A DNA stretch of 37,519 nucleotides from Zobellia amurskyensis (GTDB lineage: Bacteria; Bacteroidota; Bacteroidia; Flavobacteriales; Flavobacteriaceae). Position numbers and translations under genes: made by a program. Location: NCBI RefSeq assembly GCF_009725985.1, contig NZ_RCNR01000046.1, positions 1-37,519 of the forward strand. Reading direction: 5' to 3'. The notes beneath the pieces are model-generated. The model was not told the DNA's origin and made no database searches. It saw only the letters and a program-made list of their open reading frames with translations. Below, piece by piece: positions 9,501-15,806 of the stretch; position 1 is the first letter of the stretch, and every line of letters starts with the position of its first letter.

Positions 9501-12337
9501 TCAACCGTATAATTACCAGGAACCAAGCCTGTAAAAGTATGTGTCCCCGCAGTACCAGGAGTTACTAAGGTTCCTCCGTTAATACGATACTGATGAGTAG
9601 CTAAAGCAGCTGAACCAATTGTTGATGAAACCGTTATTTCGGCATCGTTGGTTGATGAATAACAATAATCCGCAGCATCAAATGTAATTGATGGCGCATC
9701 AACACTTGTAAGTGTAAACGTTGTAGAAGCCCTACAACCCTCAGAATCAATTACTGTTAAGGTATAGGTTCCTTCTTCCGTTAGGTTACCGAACGTGCGT
9801 CCTGTTTTTGGACCTTGGGTTCTTCCATCAGTTGCTGGCCACTCAAGCTCATAGCGGTATCCTCCGAAGCCACCTGTGGCATTTCCGGTAACCCTACCAA
9901 TATTATTGTTCTGACAACTCATATCGGTTACTGCTGGAGTAATACTTAATGGAGTTGCAGCTTCTTCTATATTAAAAGATGCTGTAGAAATACAATTTGT
10001 ATCATTATCGGTAACGGTAATTTCGTAGGTACCTGCTCCTAAACCAGAAATTGGAATTTCCAAATCAGTACTTGTTCCACTTGAAATTACTGCTGCTGTA
10101 GGAGCAGTTCTATTTACCGTATAATCGTAATCCGTAGCAAAACCATCTATCAAGAATGCACCGTTACCATCAATAGCACTGGGACAAACTCTCCTATCTC
10201 CACCAGATTTTACACGTGCTCTAATAGTACTAAAACCACCCGTGGTAAAACTTGAAGTGTAGGTACAACCGTTAGCATCGGTTATTTCAAACTGATACGA
10301 AGTGTCCAAGTCTAAATCAGGAAAAACATTACTTACTTGTGCTGGTGGCAATGTTGTTAAAGGATTGGATGAAATAATTTCGTATTGTGCAACCGAAAAA
10401 GTTGCCGGTAATACCTCTACCGTAACTCTGCTCGTTCCCGTAGAACAATCAAGATTATCTTGGGTAAAAGTAATTGACCCCGGAGGTGTTGGCTCCGTAA
10501 TATCAATTGGTGTCAATGCCTGGAAACACCCAGCATCATCTTTAATATAAGGAATATAACTTCCTGGTGTTAAACCTGTAAAAGTTGTTCCTGATTGGTA
10601 AGTAACATTATCTATACTATATTCATAACCAGAACCGGAACCTCCACTGGCCGGTGTAAATTCTATTGTTCCTCCCCCATTAACACAAGTATAGTCTTGA
10701 GTTCTAGATGCAGAACCACTAAGTCCTCCCGCAGAAGTAACTGTAACAGCAGGTAAAGACAAAACACACGTAAAAGCCCCCTGAGAATATTGAACCTCTA
10801 CTATATTATAAGTACCATCTGCAACAGGAATTGTAGAAGAACTTGTAAACGGATCACCTGGATTATTGGTCGCCCTAAATTCCAAATTAAAACCTCTAGG
10901 GTCGGTTACATTAAAATCAACTTTTCCTCCGCCATTGGTACATGTACCTAATATATCGGATGCCGTAACATCTGGCGGGTCTAATTCAGCTACATATTCA
11001 GATTTTTCAGCTGTACACCCTTGATCATCAGTGATGAAAAATGTATAGGTACCAGGACTTGTCACAGTATATGAACTTGTACCGGTAAATGTTCCTCCAG
11101 AAGTACCACCATCACTAACCGTATAGCTGTACGTACCAGAACCTCCCGAAGGTGTTACATCTATATCAACACTAGAAATCGTAGAACACCCAAAACTCAT
11201 ACCATTGGTGTCGGTAACCACGGTTATAGGGCTTAAACCTGTACCTACTGTAATAGAGTTTCCACTAGTATCTAAATATTGAATGGGAGCGGGAATACCG
11301 TTTGGAATGTCTTCTTTACAATCATTAGTTTCTACCTTAACCGCATACGTTCCTTCACTTACCGCTCCAAATGTATAAGTATTGCTGGAAATGGTAGAAG
11401 TAAATTCAATTTCGGCTCCGCTATCATCTAATAAGGTATATACATACGGTCCAGGAACTTCAGGATTTACGGTAACATCTATAGTACCTGTTTCTCCACT
11501 ACAAACTGGATTCGTAAAGGTTACATCTATTTCAATATCTACTTGTCTAATTTCAATAACATCATATAGGTACTCACAAACCTCACCTGGTATATTCAAT
11601 CTAGCTTGGACCGTATAAAAGCCCGGGTCTAAGTTTGAGAATATAGAAGAAGACTGGTACGGCCCAAAACCGGTAGAACCTTCTTGAATTCTAAACTGAT
11701 AACTGTTTGGAAGCCCTGTAATTTCAATTCTTCCCGGATTATTACAAACAAAATCCTTCTTTTGGTAAGTTTGCGTAATGGTACTTTTCTTGACCTTGAA
11801 GAAGTACTGTTGCCCATCTGCCACAACGCGAAATTCCGCACCTGTAGTGGCCGGAATAGAACTTGCATCTAGATTAAAGGTTGGACCCGAATCGACTTCG
11901 GTATAACATGATATGTTTGTATCGGGACAATCTTGATTTATATTGGGCGTACAACTACCTCCCAAAATTTGCCAAGAGACGGTACTATAGGATCCAGAGA
12001 GAGAAACAACTCTATCATCAGAATCCCCACAAAGATTGAATCGTGCTACGGTAAAACCATTAGCAGTACAGCCAACCTCATTATCCGCCCCTTGAATGAT
12101 CGTTGAGAACATTGGAGCAGCAGCCACATTTGCAGTGCTATTTTTCAAAACTTTGTTTGAAATTGTTTTTGCAGTGTTAGTGGTTTTACTTTTTACAGAG
12201 ACCACTTCCTTTACGGCAATGGCAACTTCTTCATAAATGTTGAAAGCCGTCTTACCTGCAATTGCAGAAGTACAAACTACTGAAAAGGTCATTAACAGTA
12301 GAGCGTACAGAATACGCTGTGTTTTTTTTGGGAGCAT
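3557..12337 (-). CDS. Giant SprB-like repeat adhesin with T9SS type B sorting domain
   Basis: A protein of 2926 residues without internal stops. The N-terminus has a signal peptide (KK, hydrophobic run, cleavage likely after TSAIA). The body is a long series of diverged modules, roughly 100 residues each, that open with a Cys followed by a G-x-I pattern, contain GG-G-Y-Y strands and F-NL-G-Y turns, and close with DxNGC or variants (DDQGC, DANGC, DSEGC, DQNGC); about 25 such closures can be counted. This is the SprB-repeat style of Bacteroidota adhesins. The last 90 residues form the gliding-motility C-terminal (CHU_C, type B) domain: FFTPNGDNENDFW, YDRYGR, NKWDG and LPTGDYWY. The protein is expected to be secreted by the type IX system and displayed at the surface for adhesion or gliding. 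No SprF/PorP-like partner gene is adjacent, unlike sprB loci. Some modules may bind polysaccharide; this is not testable here. Confidence 0.9.
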   Translation of the reverse strand: MLPKKTQRILYALLLMTFSVVCTSAIAGKTAFNIYEEVAIAVKEVVSVKSKTTNTAKTISNKVLKNSTANVAAAPMFSTIIQGADNEVGCTANGFTVARFNLCGDSDDRVVSLSGSYSTVSWQILGGSCTPNINQDCPDTNISCYTEVDSGPTFNLDASSIPATTGAEFRVVADGQQYFFKVKKSTITQTYQKKDFVCNNPGRIEITGLPNSYQFRIQEGSTGFGPYQSSSIFSNLDPGFYTVQARLNIPGEVCEYLYDVIEIRQVDIEIDVTFTNPVCSGETGTIDVTVNPEVPGPYVYTLLDDSGAEIEFTSTISSNTYTFGAVSEGTYAVKVETNDCKEDIPNGIPAPIQYLDTSGNSITVGTGLSPITVVTDTNGMSFGCSTISSVDIDVTPSGGSGTYSYTVSDGGTSGGTFTGTSSYTVTSPGTYTFFITDDQGCTAEKSEYVAELDPPDVTASDILGTCTNGGGKVDFNVTDPRGFNLEFRATNNPGDPFTSSSTIPVADGTYNIVEVQYSQGAFTCVLSLPAVTVTSAGGLSGSASRTQDYTCVNGGGTIEFTPASGGSGSGYEYSIDNVTYQSGTTFTGLTPGSYIPYIKDDAGCFQALTPIDITEPTPPGSITFTQDNLDCSTGTSRVTVEVLPATFSVAQYEIISSNPLTTLPPAQVSNVFPDLDLDTSYQFEITDANGCTYTSSFTTGGFSTIRARVKSGGDRRVCPSAIDGNGAFLIDGFATDYDYTVNRTAPTAAVISSGTSTDLEIPISGLGAGTYEITVTDNDTNCISTASFNIEEAATPLSITPAVTDMSCQNNNIGRVTGNATGGFGGYRYELEWPATDGRTQGPKTGRTFGNLTEEGTYTLTVIDSEGCRASTTFTLTSVDAPSITFDAADYCYSSTNDAEITVSSTIGSAALATHQYRINGGTLVTPGTAGTHTFTGLVPGNYTVEVVDGNGCIASTSSIRIPPQIQVSLDVASEIPCGGDGDMEIRINGGDISNLSATSYTIEYRDVISNPFVPVAGHNGAQLPSGSFNYTVPFANHGDYQVTVTDSNGCTNTSEIITFEEPTNIDATHRIEGPSCGDANSGFVEIIPTVSSGVPPFEVVFAPAGNLTANPSNPDPTLTYVFSDQTIYSGLTAGNYEYVVKDARNCVTAVVPITVAADGRPSPDVTATPIDATCSPGSPGALSGGVTIGLPIAGVENYTVIIEDNFGNPFYTQNNVSDSDFSLAVTDPSLVPGNYQLIVLDSRGCRDIEAFTIGTLSLDIIPTYLTPPATCSPGGTTVCVDIVNGSGSYEIRLADPDPLVGWTTPSNPPANHCFNNLLWGVSYTVEVRDLGTGCTYEEVITLPDGPGGNVNIVVDNATCRNGDVGVNYNITSGTAPFDIVITNLDTGEVVYTDTGSSLTTMASAISVPGGRYGVAVEDAGDCSYGDEGEAILLAPRVDIISNQNANCNALGQLTVRGSGGTPYASGSPYLYAYVPAGTPVDNDGTATPSDPSDDFSDASTVALPGSLAPGIDYDIWVKDANDCAYRISAAVIQLNPDLPAPTISVNNQCDVTTPSGGFTITIEVPGDIDTPTFTLNGETQTPAYIAGTPTQATFTVNNIGSYPVNVIDANGCDVDDIAEVYQVLSASGDFTSEPSCVETDGEITITADGGSGDFTYILTGTDIFGSPVSITDPDDDGIFPNMVAGDYEVEVIDNQVTDGVNPCTFTVDGIVRSAPTSPDIDETGESDVSCNGANDGSISASLIGGTDVDGIKEYNLYSNTLAGMPLGLDTSSRINSNISGSFSNLTPGTYVLEVVTDRNCFDREEVVINEPPSFEIDVTSGTLVCNPASNQYSTTIVSASIVGGNIGNGAPYGYKINLADSYQTSPDFEIVDTGSDQVITVYARDANGCEFSDSVTVIAPNTVTATITQLRPMDCENPERIRVDVVGSTNFIIEDQGFSVSPVASVSQPSGSFVEFDLPMVAGEYRLQVNDVGGCTYPIVAYVVAEPVLPTVAISESQAVGCFGATDGELTIDVSGFTGVYEYWVYESSDPGFSGGAFGTPVAGNSTGTIDTAVDGNPAVITGIEGGNHRVVIREQGKTVSGCNVFSNATVLSTPSSVLAITILDEVGRVGCSNDLGEIVATTQGGWDASPYEYMLEYESTVGSGFAPHSNPAYATFAANGNNDAFSGLSSGNYRVTVRDIEGCTHSREIELTAVPPIEVEAIVTRELECPTGNDAVIVAVEPGTTTPGAIGGVPGAGYQYRLLHLGSNNNTDIVSMTGFQSDPEFTGTTGVIPGGWYAVEVVSTLNCGVVSAPIQVIPPPPINPALIQTSVPACGNSATMMIRVNNPQGGSYEYSVNNSGGPWLPIDELDTNGLPVKTGIPGVIGSSYRFEVRKVGGLSSCLARKTNGITITAAEPLTLDPTSPTFDVSCAYEVDGRIEAVANGGTGIYEFRIYNSDPGTDAFVAETLPTYQNRTMQDFGTFENLDAGDYWISVISRANCGVIQGPFSIAPAEPVTIAYSSSPTTCYGETDGTITMNVTSPTVGLVQFAIEPNLSEFFTDPDNPTEYTFTDLAANTPSNPSYTVLVQDAEGCPQTFEIIVDEPTELEIADFSTTPETCIGFEDGTARLTVTGGTPFVDPITLAEYYETRLVGPNSDGTEVFLRNDNLSFDNLIGGEGYIAFVQDANGCNTNVFIPIEIGVDLTASPVVQYGCEGIFPNSTASVQMQDESLIPELLFALNPIDPSDAITALATTERSWGDLPAGDYTAYIYHENGCTNFVEFTIDAYNPLTLIAEKTGPNEITATAEGGFGDYEFFFDGESYGSEGLYTTTESGEVEIRVVDQNGCVAVAVIPFEFTGMLEIPNFFTPNGDNENDFWAPGNREFFPNIEVIIYDRYGRVVAELDQVNKWDGLYEGKELPTGDYWYVVNQNDDRDIRYVGHFTLYR

Positions 12338-12417
12338 AGGTTAAGTCATTTAAAAAGAAAAATGAGCGATTTGGGGTGCATCACTTTCTCTCGGGTAATT
12401 CTTTTAAACTTATAAAT

Positions 12418-12443
12418 TCTCGTTATCTTTAACCATAACGGGA
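12418..12443 (+). promoter_or_regulatory. Inverted repeat in the divergent adhesin / dehydrogenase promoter region
   Basis: In the 135-bp space between two divergent genes, CGTTAT and ATAACG (extended by flanking pairs to 9 bp with one wobble) enclose an 8-base loop. The repeat overlaps TATCTTTA (12424-12431), a near match to the Bacteroidota -7 box. It could be an operator or a leader hairpin for the dehydrogenase gene; there is no T-run, so it is not a terminator. Confidence 0.25.
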
Positions 12444-12472
12444 TACCTTATAATATCATTTAACGTCAAATT

Positions 12473-13594
12473 ATGCGAAATAGTGTATTAACGATAGCCT
12501 TAGCCGCTATAACTCTTAGTTATTCTTGCGCGCAAGACCCTGAAAATAAAGTAGATACTATTGAAAACCCTCCCTACTCTGCCCAACTTATAATCGATGA
12601 ACTGCAGACTCCTTGGGGTATGGTTTTTTTATCCGAAAACGAACTGCTCATAACTGAGAAATCCGGAGAGCTTGTTCACTTTAAAAACGGTAAAAAAATA
12701 TCGGTAAAAAACGTTCCAGAAGTTTACAACAGAGGTCAGGGCGGACTTTTAGATATTGAACTGCACCCAGATTATGAAAATACAGGTTGGGTATACATTT
12801 CATATGCCTCGGAGGAAGGCAAGGAAAAAGGGGGGCATACAGCTTTAATACGCTGCAAATTAGATAATAACTCACTTACAAATATTGAGCTACTTTACAA
12901 AGCGTCACCTAACACTACCAAAGGCCAACATTTTGGATCACGAATTGAATTTGATAATGAGGGCTACCTTTATTTATCTATTGGGGAACGTGGTGCCAGA
13001 GATGAGAATCCACAGGATATTACACGTGACGGCGGTAAAATATATCGATTTTATGATGATGGGAGAATTCCAGAAGATAATCCGTTTGTTGGAAAAGAAG
13101 GTGCCAAGACGGCAATCTACAGTTTTGGGCACCGTAATCCGCAAGGCTTGGCCAAACATCCGGATACAGGTGAAATATGGGATAATGAACATGGTCCCAA
13201 AGGCGGAGATGAAATAAACATCATTAAAGCTGGTGCCAATTACGGATGGCCCTTAGTCACCTATGGTGTAAACTATAGTGGTACGTCAATTACAGATAAA
13301 ACAGAGATGGAGGGTATGACCCAACCTATTCACTATTGGGTACCCAGTATTGCACCCAGCGGCATGGCTTTTGTAACTACAGATAATTACAAAGGCTGGA
13401 AAGGTAGTATCCTAGTAGGTTCCTTAAAATTCCAATATATGGAACGACTAGAAATGGATGGAACCAAGGTTGTAAAGCGTGAAAAACTATTGACCGATTT
13501 GGGTCGCGTTCGTGACATAAAAGAAGGTCCAGACGGATTAATTTATGTAGCCGTTGAAGGAAAAGGAATTTACAAGTTAGTTCCCAAAAACTAA
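12473..13594 (+). CDS. PQQ-dependent aldose sugar dehydrogenase lipoprotein (GSDH family)
   Basis: A protein of 373 residues with a lipoprotein signal ending SYSC (Cys19). The sequence follows the soluble glucose/aldose dehydrogenase beta-propeller family: TPWGMVFL and LLITEKSGEL near the start, QGGLLDIELHPDY, HFGSRIEFD, YLYLSIGERG, GHRNPQGL, GGDEIN and PSIAPSGMAF. Members oxidise aldoses at C1 using pyrroloquinoline quinone and calcium, in the periplasm or at the membrane. A small cytochrome c gene follows 46 bp downstream and is a plausible electron acceptor. Some homologues of this family have no proven PQQ activity, so the substrate stays open. No PQQ synthesis genes are in this window, so the cofactor would have to come from elsewhere in the genome or from the surroundings. 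Confidence 0.85.
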   Translation: MRNSVLTIALAAITLSYSCAQDPENKVDTIENPPYSAQLIIDELQTPWGMVFLSENELLITEKSGELVHFKNGKKISVKNVPEVYNRGQGGLLDIELHPDYENTGWVYISYASEEGKEKGGHTALIRCKLDNNSLTNIELLYKASPNTTKGQHFGSRIEFDNEGYLYLSIGERGARDENPQDITRDGGKIYRFYDDGRIPEDNPFVGKEGAKTAIYSFGHRNPQGLAKHPDTGEIWDNEHGPKGGDEINIIKAGANYGWPLVTYGVNYSGTSITDKTEMEGMTQPIHYWVPSIAPSGMAFVTTDNYKGWKGSILVGSLKFQYMERLEMDGTKVVKREKLLTDLGRVRDIKEGPDGLIYVAVEGKGIYKLVPKN

Positions 13595-13640
13595 ATTTAT
13601 TTTGTTATCCAAACTTTTGGAAACTCAAAGAAAGACATGC

Positions 13641-14042
13641 ATGAAAACCTTTAATAGTTCCCTATTTATTTTGATTTTCATAGGATGCTTTGCAAATGCT
13701 CAAGAAACAGAACTCTCGGAAAGCATGATGCGAGGCAGTGAAATTTATGCGGATTTCTGTGTCACTTGTCATTTAGAAGAAGGTGAAGGTATTACAAATA
13801 CATTTCCCCCATTAGCAAAATCAGATTACTTGGCTCAAAACCGCCAAGAAAGTATTCGTGGAGTAAAATACGGGCAACAAGGAGAAATGGTCGTAAACGG
13901 GGTAACCTATAATAATATCATGACCCCAATGGGACTTGATGATGAAGAAATAGCCGATGTCATGAACTATATAATGAATTCATGGGGCAATACTTCAGAG
14001 AAAATAGTTACTGTTAAGGAAGTTGAAGCTATTACAAAGTAA
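13641..14042 (+). CDS. Small periplasmic cytochrome c
   Basis: A protein of 133 residues from ATG 13641; a TTG at 13602 would only add 13 residues in front of a good signal peptide, so the ATG is preferred. Signal peptidase I cleavage after FANA is likely (a FIGC lipobox is a weaker alternative). One haem site CVTCH (residues 40-44) and a candidate axial methionine in MTPMG (Met97) define a class I mono-haem cytochrome c. It follows the PQQ-type dehydrogenase and most likely takes electrons from it to the respiratory chain. The stop codon lies 2 bp from that of the convergent murQ gene, so the transcripts must overlap or end inside the neighbour. Confidence 0.85.
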   Translation: MKTFNSSLFILIFIGCFANAQETELSESMMRGSEIYADFCVTCHLEEGEGITNTFPPLAKSDYLAQNRQESIRGVKYGQQGEMVVNGVTYNNIMTPMGLDDEEIADVMNYIMNSWGNTSEKIVTVKEVEAITK

Positions 14043-14044
14043 AT

Positions 14045-14854
14045 TTAAGCTCCTGCATCAATAGCCGCTTTTACCGAGCCATGCTTTTTTAGCAATTCTG
14101 CTGCTTTTTCATAATTGATTCCCAACCCTTCGGATACATAGCGTGCTCCCCTATCTACCAGTTTGCTATTGCTTAGTTGCATATTCACCATCTTGTTTCC
14201 TTTCACCCTACCTATCTTAATCATAAGGGCTGTAGAAATCATATTAAGTGCCAGTTTTTGAGCGGTGCCACTTTTCATTCGGGTACTTCCTGTTAGAAAT
14301 TCCGGACCAACGTTCAATTCAATTGCAATATCTGCCGCAACGGCCAATGGAGAACCAGGATTATTTGTAATCCCAGCGGTAAGTAATCCTTTTTTCTTAG
14401 CCTCGGCAATCCCCCCTAAAACATAAGGTGTAGTTCCTGAGGCAGCAATACCAACTACTACATCATTGTCCGTAATAGTATGCTCCATCATATCCTTCCA
14501 AGCCTGAACACTATCATCTTCTGCATTTTCAACAGCTTTACGTATAGCAGTATCACCACCCGCAATTATTCCTATGACTCTTGTATGAGGCATACCAAAA
14601 GTTGGTGGAATTTCAGAAGCATCTAAAACCCCTAACCTTCCACTTGTACCAGCACCTATATAAAATAAACGACCTCCTTTTTCAAAACGTTCTGCTAGAG
14701 CATCTACCAATTTGGTAATTTGCGGAATTGTTGCCGCTACGGCATCAGCTACTTTTTGGTCTTCTTCATTCATTTTTTGAAGAAGGGTTGCAGTATCCAT
14801 CTGCTCTAGGTTATCGTGGTTTGATGGTGTTTCGGTTATTTTAGTATACTCCAT
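14045..14854 (-). CDS. murQ: N-acetylmuramic acid 6-phosphate etherase MurQ
   Basis: A protein of 269 residues, a little shorter than E. coli MurQ (298) as is usual in Bacteroidota. The SIS-type sugar-phosphate fold is seen in YIGAGTSGRLGVLDASE; Glu81 in DASEIPPTF and Glu109 in AVENAEDD match the two catalytic glutamates of the family. GSTRMKSGTAQK is a further family signature. The enzyme cleaves the D-lactyl ether of MurNAc-6-phosphate, giving GlcNAc-6-phosphate and D-lactate in the cytoplasm. It is 5 bp downstream of a DeoR-type regulator gene and probably co-transcribed with it. The AnmK gene, which makes its substrate, lies 6 kb away on the other strand, supporting a peptidoglycan-recycling role. 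Confidence 0.95.
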   Translation of the reverse strand: MEYTKITETPSNHDNLEQMDTATLLQKMNEEDQKVADAVAATIPQITKLVDALAERFEKGGRLFYIGAGTSGRLGVLDASEIPPTFGMPHTRVIGIIAGGDTAIRKAVENAEDDSVQAWKDMMEHTITDNDVVVGIAASGTTPYVLGGIAEAKKKGLLTAGITNNPGSPLAVAADIAIELNVGPEFLTGSTRMKSGTAQKLALNMISTALMIKIGRVKGNKMVNMQLSNSKLVDRGARYVSEGLGINYEKAAELLKKHGSVKAAIDAGA

Positions 14855-14859
14855 AATAC

Positions 14860-15609
14860 TTATAGAATTCGAATGTCGTGGTTTCTAAATGAGTTCAAAA
14901 GGTTGTTCTCTGGTTCCAACTCGGTAATGAGTGTATTTATCGCATTTATATCGCATGTTTTATATCGGTGTTGCGAATTCAATTTCTCAGAGATGGACAA
15001 AAGTACCGTTTTTTTTGAGCATTTTATCACGGCTTTTTTCACTTGTACTATATCCCAATCAAATTCTGTAAGGCCATAATGAGAATCCACATAGCCCGTT
15101 CCAATAAAGCTAAAGTCTACCTTTATCTCTGCTAAGTTGTGAATGGCATTAGCTCCAATTGCAGTTTGCGACTCACCCGAAACTTGTCCTCCAACTATAA
15201 TAACAGTAATATTAGGTTTTGTAAGTAGCTCCATGGCCACAGGAAGACTATGGGTAAAGCAGGTCAACTCTATACTTGATGGTATCAAATGGGCCAACTC
15301 CATACATGTTGTACCCCCATCTAAAAAAATGACCCCACCATCTTTTAAAAGACTCAATGCCTTTTCCGCTATTAAAATCTTTTCCTTTTGTTTATAAACA
15401 TTACTATTCTTAGTGCTATTTGATGTAAAGCCCAGTGAAATAGCTCCACCATGCACCCGGCGTAACTTATTTTCAGCATCTAATTCTTTAACATCGCGCC
15501 TTATCGTATCTACAGAAACGTCTAATGTTTCCGCTATATCCGTCAATAAAACTCTATTATGCAGCTCAACTTCGTTTAATATAGTCTGCTGCCGCTCTTC
15601 TTTTAACAT
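14860..15609 (-). CDS. DeoR-family transcriptional regulator of amino-sugar genes
   Basis: A protein of 249 residues. The N-terminal 57 residues form the DeoR winged helix (ERQQTIL, LLTDIAETLDVSVDTIRRD, LRRVHGGA), and the rest is the DeoRC sugar-phosphate sensor domain with GGTTCMEL as effector site. It is the first gene of a two-gene unit with murQ and is divergent from the NagB/PIG-L fusion gene. By position it likely controls both directions and responds to a phosphorylated amino sugar such as GlcNAc-6-P or GlcN-6-P; the effector is inferred, not seen. E. coli uses an RpiR-type MurR beside murQ and an ROK-type NagC for nag genes, so this is a different regulator type doing a comparable job. 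Confidence 0.88.
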   Translation of the reverse strand: MLKEERQQTILNEVELHNRVLLTDIAETLDVSVDTIRRDVKELDAENKLRRVHGGAISLGFTSNSTKNSNVYKQKEKILIAEKALSLLKDGGVIFLDGGTTCMELAHLIPSSIELTCFTHSLPVAMELLTKPNITVIIVGGQVSGESQTAIGANAIHNLAEIKVDFSFIGTGYVDSHYGLTEFDWDIVQVKKAVIKCSKKTVLLSISEKLNSQHRYKTCDINAINTLITELEPENNLLNSFRNHDIRIL

Positions 15610-15632
15610 TATGGAATTAAATTATTTTCATC

Positions 15633-15736
15633 AGCAAAGATAGCAAAATATGAGAATTGCAGTTTTATACTACCTTAAAGTTAAGTTATTATTAAAAATA
15701 GCACAAAACAGCACCTAAAAAAAGCAAAAAACAGCA
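15633..15736. promoter_or_regulatory. Three phased pairs of AGCA elements (candidate DeoR operators)
   Basis: In the 197-bp divergent space AGCA occurs at 15633, 15642, 15700, 15710, 15723 and 15733, that is three pairs spaced 9, 10 and 10 bp. The two right-hand pairs form near-identical 14-mers, AGCACAAAACAGCA (15700-15713) and AGCAAAAAACAGCA (15723-15736), 23 bp apart. The left pair overlaps the proposed -7 box of the regulator gene; the right pairs lie just upstream of the nagB -7 box. Direct repeats on one face of the helix fit DeoR-family binding; that DeoR binds here is inferred. Confidence 0.5.
15635..15642 (-). promoter_or_regulatory. -7 box of the deoR-murQ unit
   Basis: On the minus strand TATCTTTG fits the Bacteroidota -7 consensus TAnnTTTG. 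It lies 25 bp upstream of the regulator start codon. No TTG at the usual -33 distance is seen. Confidence 0.4.
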
Positions 15737-15754
15737 AAGTGAATTTGTTTTGCA

Positions 15755-15762
15755 TATATTTG
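15755..15762 (+). promoter_or_regulatory. -7 box of the nagB fusion gene
   Basis: TATATTTG fits TAnnTTTG exactly and lies 44 bp before the start codon. The expected -33 TTG is missing and this position is occupied by the second AGCA 14-mer, which suggests that a bound regulator affects this promoter. Confidence 0.5.
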
Positions 15763-15806
15763 CATGATTTCATCAAACACACAACAAACACAAAAGAGCT
15801 GCTTAC

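Noticed and set aside
3575-11872. Many plus-strand open frames of 60-120 codons opposite the giant adhesin gene
   Set aside because: They are low-complexity shadows of the repeat-coding strand, rich in Cys, Arg and Tyr, without start signals or recognisable domains.
3557-12337. Possible tandem DNA repeats or CRISPR-like array in the adhesin gene
   Set aside because: The repeats exist at protein level only; the DNA has diverged and no constant repeat with unique spacers is seen.
13602-13640. TTG start for the small cytochrome c
   Set aside because: It would place 13 polar residues before a good signal peptide that begins at ATG 13641.
15143-15643. Plus-strand frames across the deoR gene
   Set aside because: They are shadows of the DeoR coding frame, whose helix-turn-helix and sensor motifs are unmistakable.
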